Source of the DNA: Campylobacterota bacterium
GTDB taxonomy: Bacteria > Campylobacterota > Campylobacteria > Campylobacterales > Arcobacteraceae
Length of the DNA stretch: 53,959 nt
Assembly (NCBI GenBank): GCA_003643835.1
Contig: QMKX01000009.1
Coordinates: 1-53,959 of the forward strand
Direction: 5' to 3'
Within the stretch, counting starts at the first letter, position 1, and every line of letters begins with the position of its first letter. Made by a program: the position numbers and the translations under genes. The notes beneath the pieces are model-generated. The model did not search any database. It saw nothing but the letters and a program-made list of their open reading frames with translations, and had not been told where the DNA came from. Positions 9,182-19,027 of the stretch are shown one piece after another.

Positions 9182-10330
9182 TTGTTAAAAAAAGTCAGCA
9201 AAAATAATAAGCTTAAAATCACAAATGATATAGAAAGTTTAAATCTCGCACCACTTGGCGACAATATATATCACTATCAATACAAAACAAAATCACTATT
9301 GTCTATGATAAATAAAGGCATAGATAAAGAGTCATCGTCATATATAGCTTTGTATAATACATTTGTGGGAGCACTGTATGAAAATATAATATACGAGCAC
9401 CTACTCATATACGCTAAAACAAACGATTTTATAAGTAAATTTATACTCAAAGGCCCACACCAAAACGATAGTAGAAATATAAAAAATGGGTTTTTGATTG
9501 ATACAAAATCACAAATAGTTTTTAAATCTGGCTACAAAGATATAAGCGAGTTTGATGCTATGTTTTTCAGTGTAGATTCTGTATATTTTGTAGAGATGAC
9601 AGTGGTTAAAAGCACTGCAGATTTGAGAAAACGACTCAAAAAAAAGAGGTCGTTGCTTAAACTTTTGTTTCCAAAATTAGATATAAAATGTTTGGTAGTT
9701 GTCACAAAAGAGGCACTCGCTACACATTTGTTTCCTGATTTTTGTGTTGTGTGGATAACAGATACTTTAGATATATATCCTATATTGAAAAATATCAAAA
9801 ACAAAACTTATGAAAAAAAACAATTACAAATAAGCCACAACAATAAGATGATAAACATATATGATATAGATACGAGCAATTTCAAATACTACTCAACCCT
9901 CAAATGGATATTGTATAAAATAAGCAACAAAAATATAAAAAGACAAGCAGAATTCCTAAAATCAAAAAATATTGAGGATTATTATAATATATATTCAAAG
10001 ATATTTATAGCATATATAATCAAAGAGGATTTTGAAAAATTATATGAAAACAAAAAATCAAAACTCAAAGATATATTAAATCAAAAGTTCGCAGATGATA
10101 AAATATATGTAGCAGTGGAGAAAACATATCAAGATGATTATAAGATAGTGTATTATATAAAACTTGAAAAAAAACTTAAAAAAATAGAGCCGCATATAAA
10201 TGGTTTTAAGATAAGCGACAAGCAGCCCAAAGGTTTCACCTTTTCTGAGATAAAATTTTTGCAACATCTATTTAATGAAAAAAATAAAATAACAATACAA
10301 AATACAAAATTGTTTAAGGAGTTATTATGA
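9182..10330 (+). CDS. Unknown protein with a nuclease-like core
   Basis: A protein of 382 residues from TTG 9182, which has GGGAGT eight bases upstream; an in-frame GTG at 9170 would overlap guaA. I do not recognise the family. The middle has EFDAMFF followed by VYFVEMTVVKST, which looks like the paired strands of a PD-(D/E)XK core (D then E), but the usual Lys after E is Thr and a Lys comes three residues later. The C-terminal third is rich in Lys and Ile and ends with a helix-turn-helix-like stretch (FTFSEIKFLQHLF). Its end overlaps gatA by four bases, so it is embedded in a housekeeping operon, which suggests a conserved lineage protein more than a recent insert. Confidence 0.6.
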   Translation: MLKKVSKNNKLKITNDIESLNLAPLGDNIYHYQYKTKSLLSMINKGIDKESSSYIALYNTFVGALYENIIYEHLLIYAKTNDFISKFILKGPHQNDSRNIKNGFLIDTKSQIVFKSGYKDISEFDAMFFSVDSVYFVEMTVVKSTADLRKRLKKKRSLLKLLFPKLDIKCLVVVTKEALATHLFPDFCVVWITDTLDIYPILKNIKNKTYEKKQLQISHNNKMINIYDIDTSNFKYYSTLKWILYKISNKNIKRQAEFLKSKNIEDYYNIYSKIFIAYIIKEDFEKLYENKKSKLKDILNQKFADDKIYVAVEKTYQDDYKIVYYIKLEKKLKKIEPHINGFKISDKQPKGFTFSEIKFLQHLFNEKNKITIQNTKLFKELL

Positions 10331-11700
10331 TAAGTTTAAAAGAAGCTATAAAACTAGATAAAAATGGCTTGATAGAGCTATATGAAAAACTAGATGACAA
10401 CATAGCAAAAGGCACACAACACGGGGCATATATAGAGCAGTTGAAAAATCAAAAAATACAAAAACTACATAGTGGAGTGCCTATAGCTATAAAAGATATT
10501 ATCAATGTCAAAGACCAAGCGATGAGCTGTGCTAGCAATATATTAGATGGATACATAGCTCCATACAATGCTACAGTCATACAGAAGCTTCTAACTATCG
10601 GTTTAGCTCCATATGGCAGGACAAATATGGATGAGTTTGCTATGGGTAGCGATACTACTAGCGGGTATTTTGGCAAGACTACAAATCCACACGATAGCAC
10701 CAAGACAGCAGGAGGAAGTAGTGGCGGAAGTGCTTGTGCGGTAGCTAGCGGTCAAGCAATTGCCGCACTTGGCACTGATACAGGTGGAAGCATACGACAG
10801 CCTGCTTGTTATTGTGGAGTGGTGGGTATGAAGCCAACATATGGTAGAGTTTCACGATACGGTATCACGGCATACTCGTCGTCACTTGACCAGTGTGGTC
10901 CTATAACCAACTCGGTTGAAGATAGTGCTATTTTATACGATATAATAAGCGGATATGATGATATGGACAGCACATCAGCAAATATAAAATACAATAAAAT
11001 AGCACCAAACATAAACAGCAAGAGAAAATTGAAAATAGCGATAATAGACGAGTTTTTAAACGATGCCAGTAGTGAGATAAAAAAAGCATTTTATGAGGTA
11101 GTGGAGCTGTTGAAAAAAGATGGACACGAGATAATAAACCAAACCATGATGGATACTAAAAAACATATATCTACATATTATGTTATAGCCACCGCAGAAG
11201 CAAGTGCAAACTTAAGTAGGTTTGATGGTGTGCGATATGGCAATCAACAAGAAGCTTCAAATTTAAATCAACTTTACGAAAATACAAAATCAAAAGGATT
11301 TGGCAAAGAGGTTCAAAAACGTATTTTGTTGGGTTCATTTGTGTTGAGTAGTGGGTATTATGATGCTTATTATATAAAAGCACAAAAAGTTAGACATATA
11401 ATCAAAGATGAATTTGAGACAATTTTTAGCACAGCTGATTTGATACTTTCACCTGTCGCTCCTACTACTGCACCTAAAATAGGAGCATACAAAAACTCAC
11501 TTGATATGTATCTTAGCGATATATACACAATATCTACAAACTTAGCTGGCCTTCCTGCTATATCTGTGCCCGTATCAAAAGATAAAGATGATATGCCAAT
11601 TGGTTTGCAGTTTATAGGCAAGCAGTTTGATGAGCAAACTATATTTGATGGAGCAAAAAGATTAGAAGAGTTAGTAAATTTTAGAAAGGATTTAATATGA
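10327..11700 (+). CDS. gatA: Glu-tRNA(Gln)/Asp-tRNA(Asn) amidotransferase subunit A
   Basis: A 457-residue amidase-signature enzyme, the glutaminase subunit of GatCAB, which corrects mischarged tRNAs. The Ser-Ser-Lys triad elements are visible: Lys in VPIAIKDIINVK, and the Ser residues in AGGSSGGSACAVASG and GTDTGGSIRQPACYCG. The C-terminal motif LAGLPAISVP is also present. Subunits B and C are not in this window. ATG 10327 overlaps the preceding stop (ATGA), and the gene's own stop overlaps the next ATG the same way. Confidence 0.96.
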   Translation: MISLKEAIKLDKNGLIELYEKLDDNIAKGTQHGAYIEQLKNQKIQKLHSGVPIAIKDIINVKDQAMSCASNILDGYIAPYNATVIQKLLTIGLAPYGRTNMDEFAMGSDTTSGYFGKTTNPHDSTKTAGGSSGGSACAVASGQAIAALGTDTGGSIRQPACYCGVVGMKPTYGRVSRYGITAYSSSLDQCGPITNSVEDSAILYDIISGYDDMDSTSANIKYNKIAPNINSKRKLKIAIIDEFLNDASSEIKKAFYEVVELLKKDGHEIINQTMMDTKKHISTYYVIATAEASANLSRFDGVRYGNQQEASNLNQLYENTKSKGFGKEVQKRILLGSFVLSSGYYDAYYIKAQKVRHIIKDEFETIFSTADLILSPVAPTTAPKIGAYKNSLDMYLSDIYTISTNLAGLPAISVPVSKDKDDMPIGLQFIGKQFDEQTIFDGAKRLEELVNFRKDLI

Positions 11701-12869
11701 TATTATCAAAAAGAGTAGATAGATTGTCGCCATCGATGACGATAGCGATATCAACTTTGGCAAATGAGTTAAAAGCAAAAGGCAAAGATATACTAAGTTT
11801 TAGCGCAGGTGAGCCTGACTTTGATACACCACAAGCTATCAAAGATGAAGCTTGTGTTTCACTTGGACGCGGCGAAACAAAATACACAGCAGTAGACGGA
11901 ACACTTGAGGTCAAAACCGCTATCAAAAATAAACTAAAAAGAGAAAACGGGTTGGATTATGAGTTAGATGGTATTATGGTAAATGTAGGTGCAAAGCATA
12001 GTTTGTTTAATATATTTCAAGCTTTAGTTGACCACGGCGATGAGGTAATAGTGCCAGCACCGTATTGGGTAACATATCCAGAGTTGGCAAAATATTGTGG
12101 TGCAACACCAGTGATAATAAACACAAACGACAAGTCAAACTTCAAAATCACAGCCTCGCAACTACAAGAGGCGATAACCAAAAAAACAAAAATATTGATA
12201 CTAACAACCCCTTCAAACCCAACAGGAGCAGTGTATAGCAAACAAGAGTTAGAGAGTTTATCAGATGTTTTAAAAGACACTAGTATAGCAGTAGTAAGTG
12301 ATGAGATGTATGAAAAACTTATATTTGATGATATCAAGTTTATAAGCGTAGCTTCTATAAATGACGATATGCTAAATAGAACCATCACTGTAAATGGTTT
12401 GAGTAAATCAGTTGCTATGACTGGGTGGAGATTTGGTTATCTAGCGACAAAAAATAAAAATCTACAAAAAGCTATGAAAAAACTTCAAAGCCAAAGCACA
12501 TCAAATATCAATGCCACAACTATGGCTGCATCGATTATCGCACTTGATGGCAAGGTTGATGAGGATATAGAGTATATGAGAACACAGTTTGAAGCTAGGC
12601 GAAACAGTGCTATAAAGATGTTTAACGATATAGAAGGTCTGTCGGTCAAAAAACCAGATGGAGCATTTTATCTATATGTCAATATAGAAAAGATAGAAAA
12701 AGATAGCCTAAAGTTTTGTGAAAAACTGCTAGAATATACAGGTGTGGCAGTAGTGCCAGGTGCGGCATTTGGGCTTGATGGGTATTTTCGGTTTTCATTT
12801 GCTACGAGTTTAGAAAATATCATTGAAGGTATAAATAGAATAGAAAAGTTTGTCAAGGAGTATGTATGA
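11697..12869 (+). CDS. aspC: PLP-dependent aminotransferase (aspartate type)
   Basis: A 390-residue fold-type I aminotransferase. Motifs include FSAGEPDFDTP at the N-terminus, TTPSNPTGAVYS, and the PLP-binding lysine in VNGLSKSVAMTGWRFGY, typical of class I aspartate or broad-specificity aminotransferases (AspB type). It moves amino groups between aspartate and 2-oxoacids. The substrate cannot be fixed from sequence. It overlaps gatA and gap by four bases on each side (ATGA junctions), so the three are one translational unit. Confidence 0.9.
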   Translation: MILSKRVDRLSPSMTIAISTLANELKAKGKDILSFSAGEPDFDTPQAIKDEACVSLGRGETKYTAVDGTLEVKTAIKNKLKRENGLDYELDGIMVNVGAKHSLFNIFQALVDHGDEVIVPAPYWVTYPELAKYCGATPVIINTNDKSNFKITASQLQEAITKKTKILILTTPSNPTGAVYSKQELESLSDVLKDTSIAVVSDEMYEKLIFDDIKFISVASINDDMLNRTITVNGLSKSVAMTGWRFGYLATKNKNLQKAMKKLQSQSTSNINATTMAASIIALDGKVDEDIEYMRTQFEARRNSAIKMFNDIEGLSVKKPDGAFYLYVNIEKIEKDSLKFCEKLLEYTGVAVVPGAAFGLDGYFRFSFATSLENIIEGINRIEKFVKEYV

Positions 12870-13858
12870 TAAACATAGCTATAAATGGTTTAGGCAGAAT
12901 AGGGCGATGTGTAGCAAAAATAGTGGCAAAACAAAATAATATGCGACTTGTCGCTATCAATGCAACTGGCAGTGAATATATGATACAATACAACTTGCGA
13001 TACGACTCAGTGCATGGAGTAGACGAGAGCATAGTAGTCAAAGATGGATATGTATATATAGCTGACGAAAAGGCTAAACTGTTAAGCCAACGCAACCCAG
13101 TCAAGCTTGACTTTGCTTTTTGGAAAGCCGATGTAGTGCTTGAGTGTACTGGAGCATTTTTGACAAGTGAGCTTGTGCGACCATTTATAGAAAGTGGAGT
13201 TAAAAAAGTGATAATGTCAGCACCAGCAAAAGATGATACGCCTACATATGTTTTAGGAGCAAACGATAGCGAATATAAGGGCGAAGCCATAATATCAAAT
13301 GCATCATGCACAACCAATGGTTTAGCCCCTGTCGCAAAAGTTCTTGATGAAAATTTTGTTATAGTTGAAGCACTTATGACAACTATTCACTCATATACAG
13401 GAAGTCAACCGATTTTGGATAACAAACACGAAAAAGACCCAAGAAAATCAAGAGCAGGAGCTATCAATTTGATACCAGCATCTACAGGAGCAGCCAAAGC
13501 TATATCTAAAGTTTTGCCAAATCTCAAAGGCAAGATAAACGGACAAGCAATAAGAGTGCCTACTCCAAATGTATCTATAGTTGATTTGACAGTAACTTTG
13601 CAAAAAGAGGTTACAACAAATATGATAAACGAAGCATTTGTCAAAGCATCAAAAAACAGTATGAAGGGTATATTGGGTATTGATGATATGTTCCGCGTTA
13701 GTCAAGATTTTGTAGGTTCAAGTTATAGCACTGTCGTTGCTCTTGATACTACGCAAGTAGCTTCAAACAATATGGCAAAAGTCCTAAGTTGGTATGACAA
13801 CGAGTGGGGATATAGTAGTAGGCTTGTGGATATGGCAGCAAAAATTAGTAGCTCTTGA
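12866..13858 (+). CDS. gap: Glyceraldehyde-3-phosphate dehydrogenase, type I
   Basis: A 330-residue NAD(P)-dependent dehydrogenase of glycolysis and gluconeogenesis. The N-terminal Rossmann motif is INGLGRIGRCVAK, and the catalytic Cys lies in SNASCTTNGLAPVAKV. The C-terminal WYDNEWGYSSRLVD is the standard end of the family. ATG 12866 overlaps the aminotransferase stop. The gene closes the guaA-to-gap run. A small hairpin covers its stop codon. Confidence 0.97.
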   Translation: MINIAINGLGRIGRCVAKIVAKQNNMRLVAINATGSEYMIQYNLRYDSVHGVDESIVVKDGYVYIADEKAKLLSQRNPVKLDFAFWKADVVLECTGAFLTSELVRPFIESGVKKVIMSAPAKDDTPTYVLGANDSEYKGEAIISNASCTTNGLAPVAKVLDENFVIVEALMTTIHSYTGSQPILDNKHEKDPRKSRAGAINLIPASTGAAKAISKVLPNLKGKINGQAIRVPTPNVSIVDLTVTLQKEVTTNMINEAFVKASKNSMKGILGIDDMFRVSQDFVGSSYSTVVALDTTQVASNNMAKVLSWYDNEWGYSSRLVDMAAKISSS

Positions 13859-13877
13859 TTATAAACTATATAATCAA
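13855..13877 (+). terminator. Hairpin over the gap stop codon
   Basis: TTGATTATA and TATAATCAA form perfect 9-bp arms around a five-base loop, beginning within the stop codon of gap. The stem is AT-rich and is not followed by a T run, so it may act as a weak terminator or a 3' end stabiliser. Confidence 0.4.
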
Positions 13878-13928
13878 AAGCTATATAACTAAAATTATAC
13901 CTTTTTTTGAGCAACTTTTATAGTATTG

Positions 13929-13937
13929 TGTTATAAT
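13929..13937 (+). promoter_or_regulatory. Extended -10 promoter of the TAXI transporter operon
   Basis: TGTTATAAT is a perfect extended -10. It lies 27 bases upstream of ATG 13964, with a strong AAAAAGGAG ribosome-binding site between them. It separates the transporter genes from the housekeeping run upstream. Confidence 0.65.
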
Positions 13938-13963
13938 TTCCTACTTAAAAAAAAGGAGTAGAT

Positions 13964-14992
13964 ATGTTTAAACAAACTATCAAAATAATCGTATTGTTGT
14001 CGGTTGTTTTATTTGCATCAACAGGATGTGAACAAAAGCAAAAGGCTGAAGAGAAAGCACCAGCACCAGCTGTTGAGGCTAAAGCAGATGCACCAAAAGG
14101 CAATTTTGCTACAATTGGAACTGGCGGAGTCACTGGTGTGTATTATCCATCGGGTGGAGCTATATGTAGACTTGTCAATAAAAATAAAAAAGAACACGGA
14201 GTTAGATGTAGTGTAGAATCAACAGGTGGTTCAGTATATAATATCAACACTATAAGAGCAGGAGAGCTTGACTTAGGTGTAGCTCAGTCAGACTGGCAGT
14301 TTCATGCATACAATGGCACAAGCAAGTTTAAAGACAAAGGCCCATTCAAAGATCTAAGAGCAGTATTTTCACTTCACGCAGAACCATTTACCATGGTAGC
14401 AAGAAAAGATTCAGGTATCAAAACACTTGATGATATCAAAGGCAAAAGAGTAAACATAGGAAACCCTGGTTCAGGACAAAGAGGAACTATGGAGATACTT
14501 ATGAAAGCAAAAGGTTGGGATAACTCAGCATTCTCACAAGCATCTGAATTAAAAGCAGCAGAGCAAGCAAAGGCATTGTGTGATAACAAAATTGATGTTA
14601 TGGTATATGTAGTTGGACACCCATCTGGAGCTATCAAAGAAGCTACAACTACTTGTGAAAGCACTATTGTAAATGTAACTGGTCCTGAAGTTGATAAGCT
14701 TATATCAGACAATGACTACTATAGATCTGCTAAAATTCCAGGTGGTATGTATGCAGGTAACGATGCTGATGTTTCTACATTTGGTGTGGGTGCTACAGTT
14801 GTAACTTCAGCTAAAGTTCCTGAAAATGTTGTATACAATATAGTCAAAGCAGTATTTGAAAATTTTGATGCATTTAAAAAGTTTCATCCTGCATTTGCAC
14901 ATCTTTCAAAAGAACAGATGATTAAAGACAGTTTATCAGCTCCACTTCACGATGGTGCGGTTAAATACTACAAAGAAGCTGGCTTGATGTAA
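13964..14992 (+). CDS. TAXI-family TRAP transporter solute-binding lipoprotein
   Basis: A 342-residue periplasmic binding protein. The signal peptide ends [10 protein letters not shown], so it is probably a lipoprotein, followed by a flexible Ala/Pro/Lys linker (residues 25-47). The mature domain starts [18 protein letters not shown], the TAXI signature, and includes STGGSVYN and [10 protein letters not shown]. It captures an organic solute, likely a dicarboxylate or amino acid, and delivers it to the fused permease encoded next. The ribosome-binding site is strong. A stable hairpin between this gene and the permease would favour excess binding protein. Confidence 0.93.
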   Translation: MFKQTIKIIVLLSVVLFASTGCEQKQKAEEKAPAPAVEAKADAPKGNFATIGTGGVTGVYYPSGGAICRLVNKNKKEHGVRCSVESTGGSVYNINTIRAGELDLGVAQSDWQFHAYNGTSKFKDKGPFKDLRAVFSLHAEPFTMVARKDSGIKTLDDIKGKRVNIGNPGSGQRGTMEILMKAKGWDNSAFSQASELKAAEQAKALCDNKIDVMVYVVGHPSGAIKEATTTCESTIVNVTGPEVDKLISDNDYYRSAKIPGGMYAGNDADVSTFGVGATVVTSAKVPENVVYNIVKAVFENFDAFKKFHPAFAHLSKEQMIKDSLSAPLHDGAVKYYKEAGLM

Positions 14993-15006
14993 CAAAAGTT
15001 TTTTTT

Positions 15007-15036
15007 GTCTTGACTTTTAGTCAAGGCAAAAAAGCT
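15007..15036 (+). terminator. Hairpin downstream of the binding-protein gene
   Basis: CTTGAC and GTCAAG pair around a short TTTTA loop, preceded by a T run and followed by an A-rich stretch. It is the first of two hairpins between the binding protein and the permease. The order of base runs fits a bidirectional or weak terminator. Confidence 0.4.
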
Positions 15037-15040
15037 ATTT

Positions 15041-15083
15041 AACTTAAAATAAAACATCACAATGCGGTGTTTTATTTTAAGTT
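15041..15083 (+). terminator. 16-bp inverted repeat, likely attenuator in the TRAP operon
   Basis: AACTTAAAATAAAACA (15041-15056) is a perfect inverted copy of 15068-15083, with an 11-base loop. It stands 58 bases before the permease start and no second promoter is obvious. The position suggests partial termination or mRNA end protection that keeps binding-protein levels above permease levels. Confidence 0.6.
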
Positions 15084-15141
15084 ATTGATTTAGAAGTTCT
15101 TTTTATGTCTCTAAACTTTTTAAAACCCAAAAAGGATATAT

Positions 15142-17703
15142 ATGAGCAAAGAGATAAACATAGACAAATACGAGATAGGCACGAGAGACCCTACAAATAG
15201 ACTTGTAACAAATTTTATAATATATCTTGCGATAACTTGGTCGCTGTTTCAATTATATGTATCATCGCCACTTGTTTTAGAGTTCACTCCTTGGATGAAT
15301 ATAGACATGGTCAAGAAATTTCACCTCATGTTTGCTGGATTTTTAGCATATTTGACTTATGTTCCATACAAAAGAGCTCCTGTGGGTCACATACCTATAT
15401 ATGATTGGATTTTGGGTAGCTTACTTATAGTTTCAGTGTTGTATTTTATGTTTGAGCAACTTTTTGCTCCAGTTGCATTTGAGATGAGACTTGGAGTGCC
15501 AAATCAAATAGATATAATATTTGCTATCATTGGTTTGGTTCTTTTACTTGAAGCAACCAGACGATCACTTGGTCCCCCACTTATGATAGTAGCTACACTT
15601 GCTGTTGCTTATGCTTTGTTTGGAGCTGGTGATTATGGAGGATCATCTATATCTAAAATTGTATCTCATATGTGGATAACCACCGAAGGTGCATTTGGTA
15701 TCGCTATTGGTGTGTCTGCGTCTATGGTATTTTTATTTGTGCTTTTTGGTGCTTTGCTTGACCAAGCTGGAGCTGGTAATTATTTTATAAAAGTAGCATT
15801 TGCGCTTATGGGGCATTTTCGTGGTGGTCCTGCTAAGGCTGCTGTAGTTAGCTCCGCTATGACAGGTATGATATCTGGTTCATCTATAGCAAATGTAGTT
15901 ACCACTGGCACATTTACGATACCTCTCATGAAAAAAGTAGGCTTTAGTAAAGAAAAAGCAGGGGCTATTGAGGTAGCATCTTCTACCAATGGCCAACTCA
16001 CCCCTCCTATCATGGGGGCTGCTGCATTTTTGATGGTGGAGTATGTTGGTATACCATTTATAGAGATTATAAAGCATGCATTTTTGCCAGCTGTTATATC
16101 TTATATTGCATTGATATATATAGTTCACTTAGAAGCAAAAAAAGCAAATATGCAAGGGCTTCCACGGGTTCACAAGATGGACAAGTGGGGTAAGCTAATC
16201 GGTGTGCTTTCTGTTGTGTCTATTTTGGGTTTTTTGACATTTGTTTTGCCTCCATTGTTGGAGTTTCTGAAATCATTTGCAGGTGAAAATTATCTTGTGT
16301 TGGTGCTTTGCTTGATAGGATTGTTATATGTGTATTTGGTATATGTAGCAGCAAGGGTGCCAGACTTAGATAGAGATGACTTGGAGCATTTGCCGCAGGT
16401 TCGTCCTACTGTATTGTCTGGGTTGCATTTTTTATTGCCTATAGTTGTGCTTGTATGGCTTTTGACATATGAACGACTTTCACCGGATTTATCTGCTTTT
16501 TGGGCAACTGTATTTATGGTGTTTATCATACTAACTCAAAAACCACTTATAGATATGTTTCGCAAAAAAGAGAAAATATTTGGGCGTGTTAAAGATAGTA
16601 TAAAAGACTTTAAAGCTGGTTTGATTTCAGGTGCGTCAAATATGGTAGGTATCGGTGTGGCTACCGCTGTAGCTGGTCTCATCGTAGGCACGGTTACACT
16701 CACTGGCATAGGACAAGTAGTCATAGGTTTGGTTGAAACCGTAAGTGGTGGAAATATATTTATCATACTTGTCTTGACTGCGGTTATTAGTTTGATACTT
16801 GGCATGGGATTGCCTACAACAGCTAACTATATAGTAGTATCATCGCTTATGGCTCCAGTGATAGTCAGCTTAGGAGCATCTGCTGATATAGCTATACCTC
16901 TTATCGCTGCTCATATGTTTGTATTTTATTTTGGTATATTGGCAGATGATACGCCACCAGTTGGGTTAGCGGCTTTTGCTGCTGCTGCCATATCCAAAGG
17001 CGACCCTATAAAAACTGGTATACAAGGCTTCACATACGATATGAGGACAGCTATATTGCCATTTATGTTTATATTTAACACCCAACTTCTCATGATAGGC
17101 ATAGACAATATCTTTGAGTTTGTTATGGTGGTGATTAGTTCCATAGTAGCTATGCTTATATTTGCTGGTGCTACTCAAGGATATTGGATAGCTAAAAACA
17201 GATGGTATGAGACAATTGCTTTGCTTATTTTGACTTTTTTATTGTTTCGTCCTGGATTTATATGGGACAAAATCCAGCCACCATTTGATGTGCTCGATGG
17301 TGCTATGATATTTGAAGTGGCAAAAAACTTACCAAAAAATGAAAAACTACAATTTGTAGTTAGCGGCACAACTATTGATGACATAGATAGAAAATACACT
17401 TTTACAGTAGATTTGAAAGATGGTGCTACAGGTAAAGACAAGCTAATAAACTCTGGACTTATGATGGATACTATAGATGGACGAGCAGAGATTTTGATGG
17501 TAAATCCTGGTATAAGTAAACAGATGGAAGCTATAAAAGTAGCTGGAGTTGATAGTGGGTGGATTATAGAAAATGTCAAAGTAAAAGCAGATAGAATAAG
17601 CAAACAGATTTTATTTGTGCCTTTATTTATACTCATATTTTTATTGGGCTTTATCCAAGCAAAAAGAATGAAAAAAGATATAAACCAGAAACATGTGATA
17701 TAA
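15142..17703 (+). CDS. Fused TRAP transporter permease (4TM-12TM)
   Basis: An 853-residue integral membrane protein in which the small DctQ-like and large DctM-like TRAP subunits are fused, as is usual in TAXI systems. Many hydrophobic segments are visible from residue 25 on. Conserved DctM patches include SGSSIANVVTTGTFTIPLM, NGQLTPPIMGAAAF and GMGLPTTANYI. A soluble C-terminal region (about 720-820) precedes a last membrane segment and a short basic tail. It uses an ion gradient to import the solute bound by the upstream lipoprotein. Length is at the upper end for the family. Confidence 0.95.
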   Translation: MSKEINIDKYEIGTRDPTNRLVTNFIIYLAITWSLFQLYVSSPLVLEFTPWMNIDMVKKFHLMFAGFLAYLTYVPYKRAPVGHIPIYDWILGSLLIVSVLYFMFEQLFAPVAFEMRLGVPNQIDIIFAIIGLVLLLEATRRSLGPPLMIVATLAVAYALFGAGDYGGSSISKIVSHMWITTEGAFGIAIGVSASMVFLFVLFGALLDQAGAGNYFIKVAFALMGHFRGGPAKAAVVSSAMTGMISGSSIANVVTTGTFTIPLMKKVGFSKEKAGAIEVASSTNGQLTPPIMGAAAFLMVEYVGIPFIEIIKHAFLPAVISYIALIYIVHLEAKKANMQGLPRVHKMDKWGKLIGVLSVVSILGFLTFVLPPLLEFLKSFAGENYLVLVLCLIGLLYVYLVYVAARVPDLDRDDLEHLPQVRPTVLSGLHFLLPIVVLVWLLTYERLSPDLSAFWATVFMVFIILTQKPLIDMFRKKEKIFGRVKDSIKDFKAGLISGASNMVGIGVATAVAGLIVGTVTLTGIGQVVIGLVETVSGGNIFIILVLTAVISLILGMGLPTTANYIVVSSLMAPVIVSLGASADIAIPLIAAHMFVFYFGILADDTPPVGLAAFAAAAISKGDPIKTGIQGFTYDMRTAILPFMFIFNTQLLMIGIDNIFEFVMVVISSIVAMLIFAGATQGYWIAKNRWYETIALLILTFLLFRPGFIWDKIQPPFDVLDGAMIFEVAKNLPKNEKLQFVVSGTTIDDIDRKYTFTVDLKDGATGKDKLINSGLMMDTIDGRAEILMVNPGISKQMEAIKVAGVDSGWIIENVKVKADRISKQILFVPLFILIFLLGFIQAKRMKKDINQKHVI

Positions 17704-17761
17704 GATAGTCTGTAGCATATGTTTATTTGATAGAAACTTTGTATTTAACTTGAGGCATTGA

Positions 17762-19027
17762 TTGTTTATACATATAGATATAGATACATTCTTTGCATCC
17801 GCACATAGAATTGGCACAAATATATACGACGACATTCCTATAGCAGTAGGTGGCAGGAGCAATTTAAGTATATTTGATACAGCCAAACAAAATCGCAAAA
17901 TCAGTGGTATAGCTGGAGCATTTTCAAGTTCAATTTTAAGCTACAACAAAAACAAAAGTTTTGAAGAGTATTTTATAGATAAAGATGGTAGAATTAGAGG
18001 TATTGTCACTACAGCATCTTATGAAGCGAGGGCATACGGCGTGAAAACCGCTATGAGTATATCTGAAGCTTTGAAACTTTGTCCAGATTTGATAGTGCTG
18101 CCACCAAACTATCCTCTATATCACGAGCTTTCGTATCAGCTTAAAAAATTATTGGAAAAAAATATACCAATAGTTAGCCAGTTTAGTATCGATGAGTTTT
18201 TTTGTGATATATCTGGGTATATTGATGATGATAAAGCAGTAGCATTTGCTTTGAATTTACAAGCACTTGTATATAGAGAACTTGAAATACCAGTATCAAT
18301 AGGTATTTGCAAAGCGAAAATGTTGTCAAAAGTAGCTACAAATTATGCTAAACCATATGGTGTGAAATATATACAAAAAAATCAAATAAATGAGTTCATC
18401 AAAAATATAAATATATCAAAATTTCCAGGTATTGGCAAAGGATATTTCAAAAAATTATCAGCACTAAATATCAAAAATCTTATAGATATAAAACAACACA
18501 AAGCCACTTTGTATAGCTGGGGCAAACAAGGAATATGGCTGTATCAAGCGACACAAGGCTTGGATACAAATACTCTTGTCATAGATAACCAAAATAGAAA
18601 ATCAATAAGCATAAGCAGAACATTTGATGCTATATACGATAGAGTTGAGATACAAAGACGCTTGGCAGTGTTGTGTAGGCACATAAGTTTTTTGTGCCAA
18701 AACCGGTCACTATATCCAACTTGTTTTGAGCTTAAATTTATATATGAACATGGTTTAAAAAACAGAAACAATCATAAAATATATGAACCATATAGCGAAA
18801 TAGTTTTTAGAAAAACTATCAAAAAACTTTTCAACGATACCGATACCAATATATCAAGAGCGATCACTTATCTAAATATAACTGTCTCAAAATTCCACGA
18901 TAAGAAAGCTAAAAATACTTTGTTTGAAGAAAAATCAAACAATATAGACATATATATACATACTATCCGTCAAAAATATGGCATAGATATGTTTAAATTT
19001 GCAAGCGAGTTAAATAATTTGCCCTAA
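17762..19027 (+). CDS. Y-family DNA polymerase (DinB/ImuB-like)
   Basis: A 421-residue translesion polymerase. The palm motif is HIDIDTFFASAHR at the N-terminus and the second catalytic motif SIDEFFCDISG near residue 140, so both acidic clusters are kept. GICKAKMLSKVATNYAKP and FPGIGKGYFKKL mark the rest of the palm and the thumb HhH. Between AVGG and GIVTTASYEAR there is an extra segment of about 45 residues compared with E. coli DinB, which I associate with the Campylobacterota version. No LexA box or partner gene is visible. The start is TTG 17762 behind TTGAGG. Its stop lies just before a structured repeat. Confidence 0.85.
   Translation: MFIHIDIDTFFASAHRIGTNIYDDIPIAVGGRSNLSIFDTAKQNRKISGIAGAFSSSILSYNKNKSFEEYFIDKDGRIRGIVTTASYEARAYGVKTAMSISEALKLCPDLIVLPPNYPLYHELSYQLKKLLEKNIPIVSQFSIDEFFCDISGYIDDDKAVAFALNLQALVYRELEIPVSIGICKAKMLSKVATNYAKPYGVKYIQKNQINEFIKNINISKFPGIGKGYFKKLSALNIKNLIDIKQHKATLYSWGKQGIWLYQATQGLDTNTLVIDNQNRKSISISRTFDAIYDRVEIQRRLAVLCRHISFLCQNRSLYPTCFELKFIYEHGLKNRNNHKIYEPYSEIVFRKTIKKLFNDTDTNISRAITYLNITVSKFHDKKAKNTLFEEKSNNIDIYIHTIRQKYGIDMFKFASELNNLP

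Noticed and set aside
15880-16128. An 82-residue minus-strand frame in the TRAP permease
   Set aside because: It overlaps entirely with a confident gene and its composition is that of a reverse frame.
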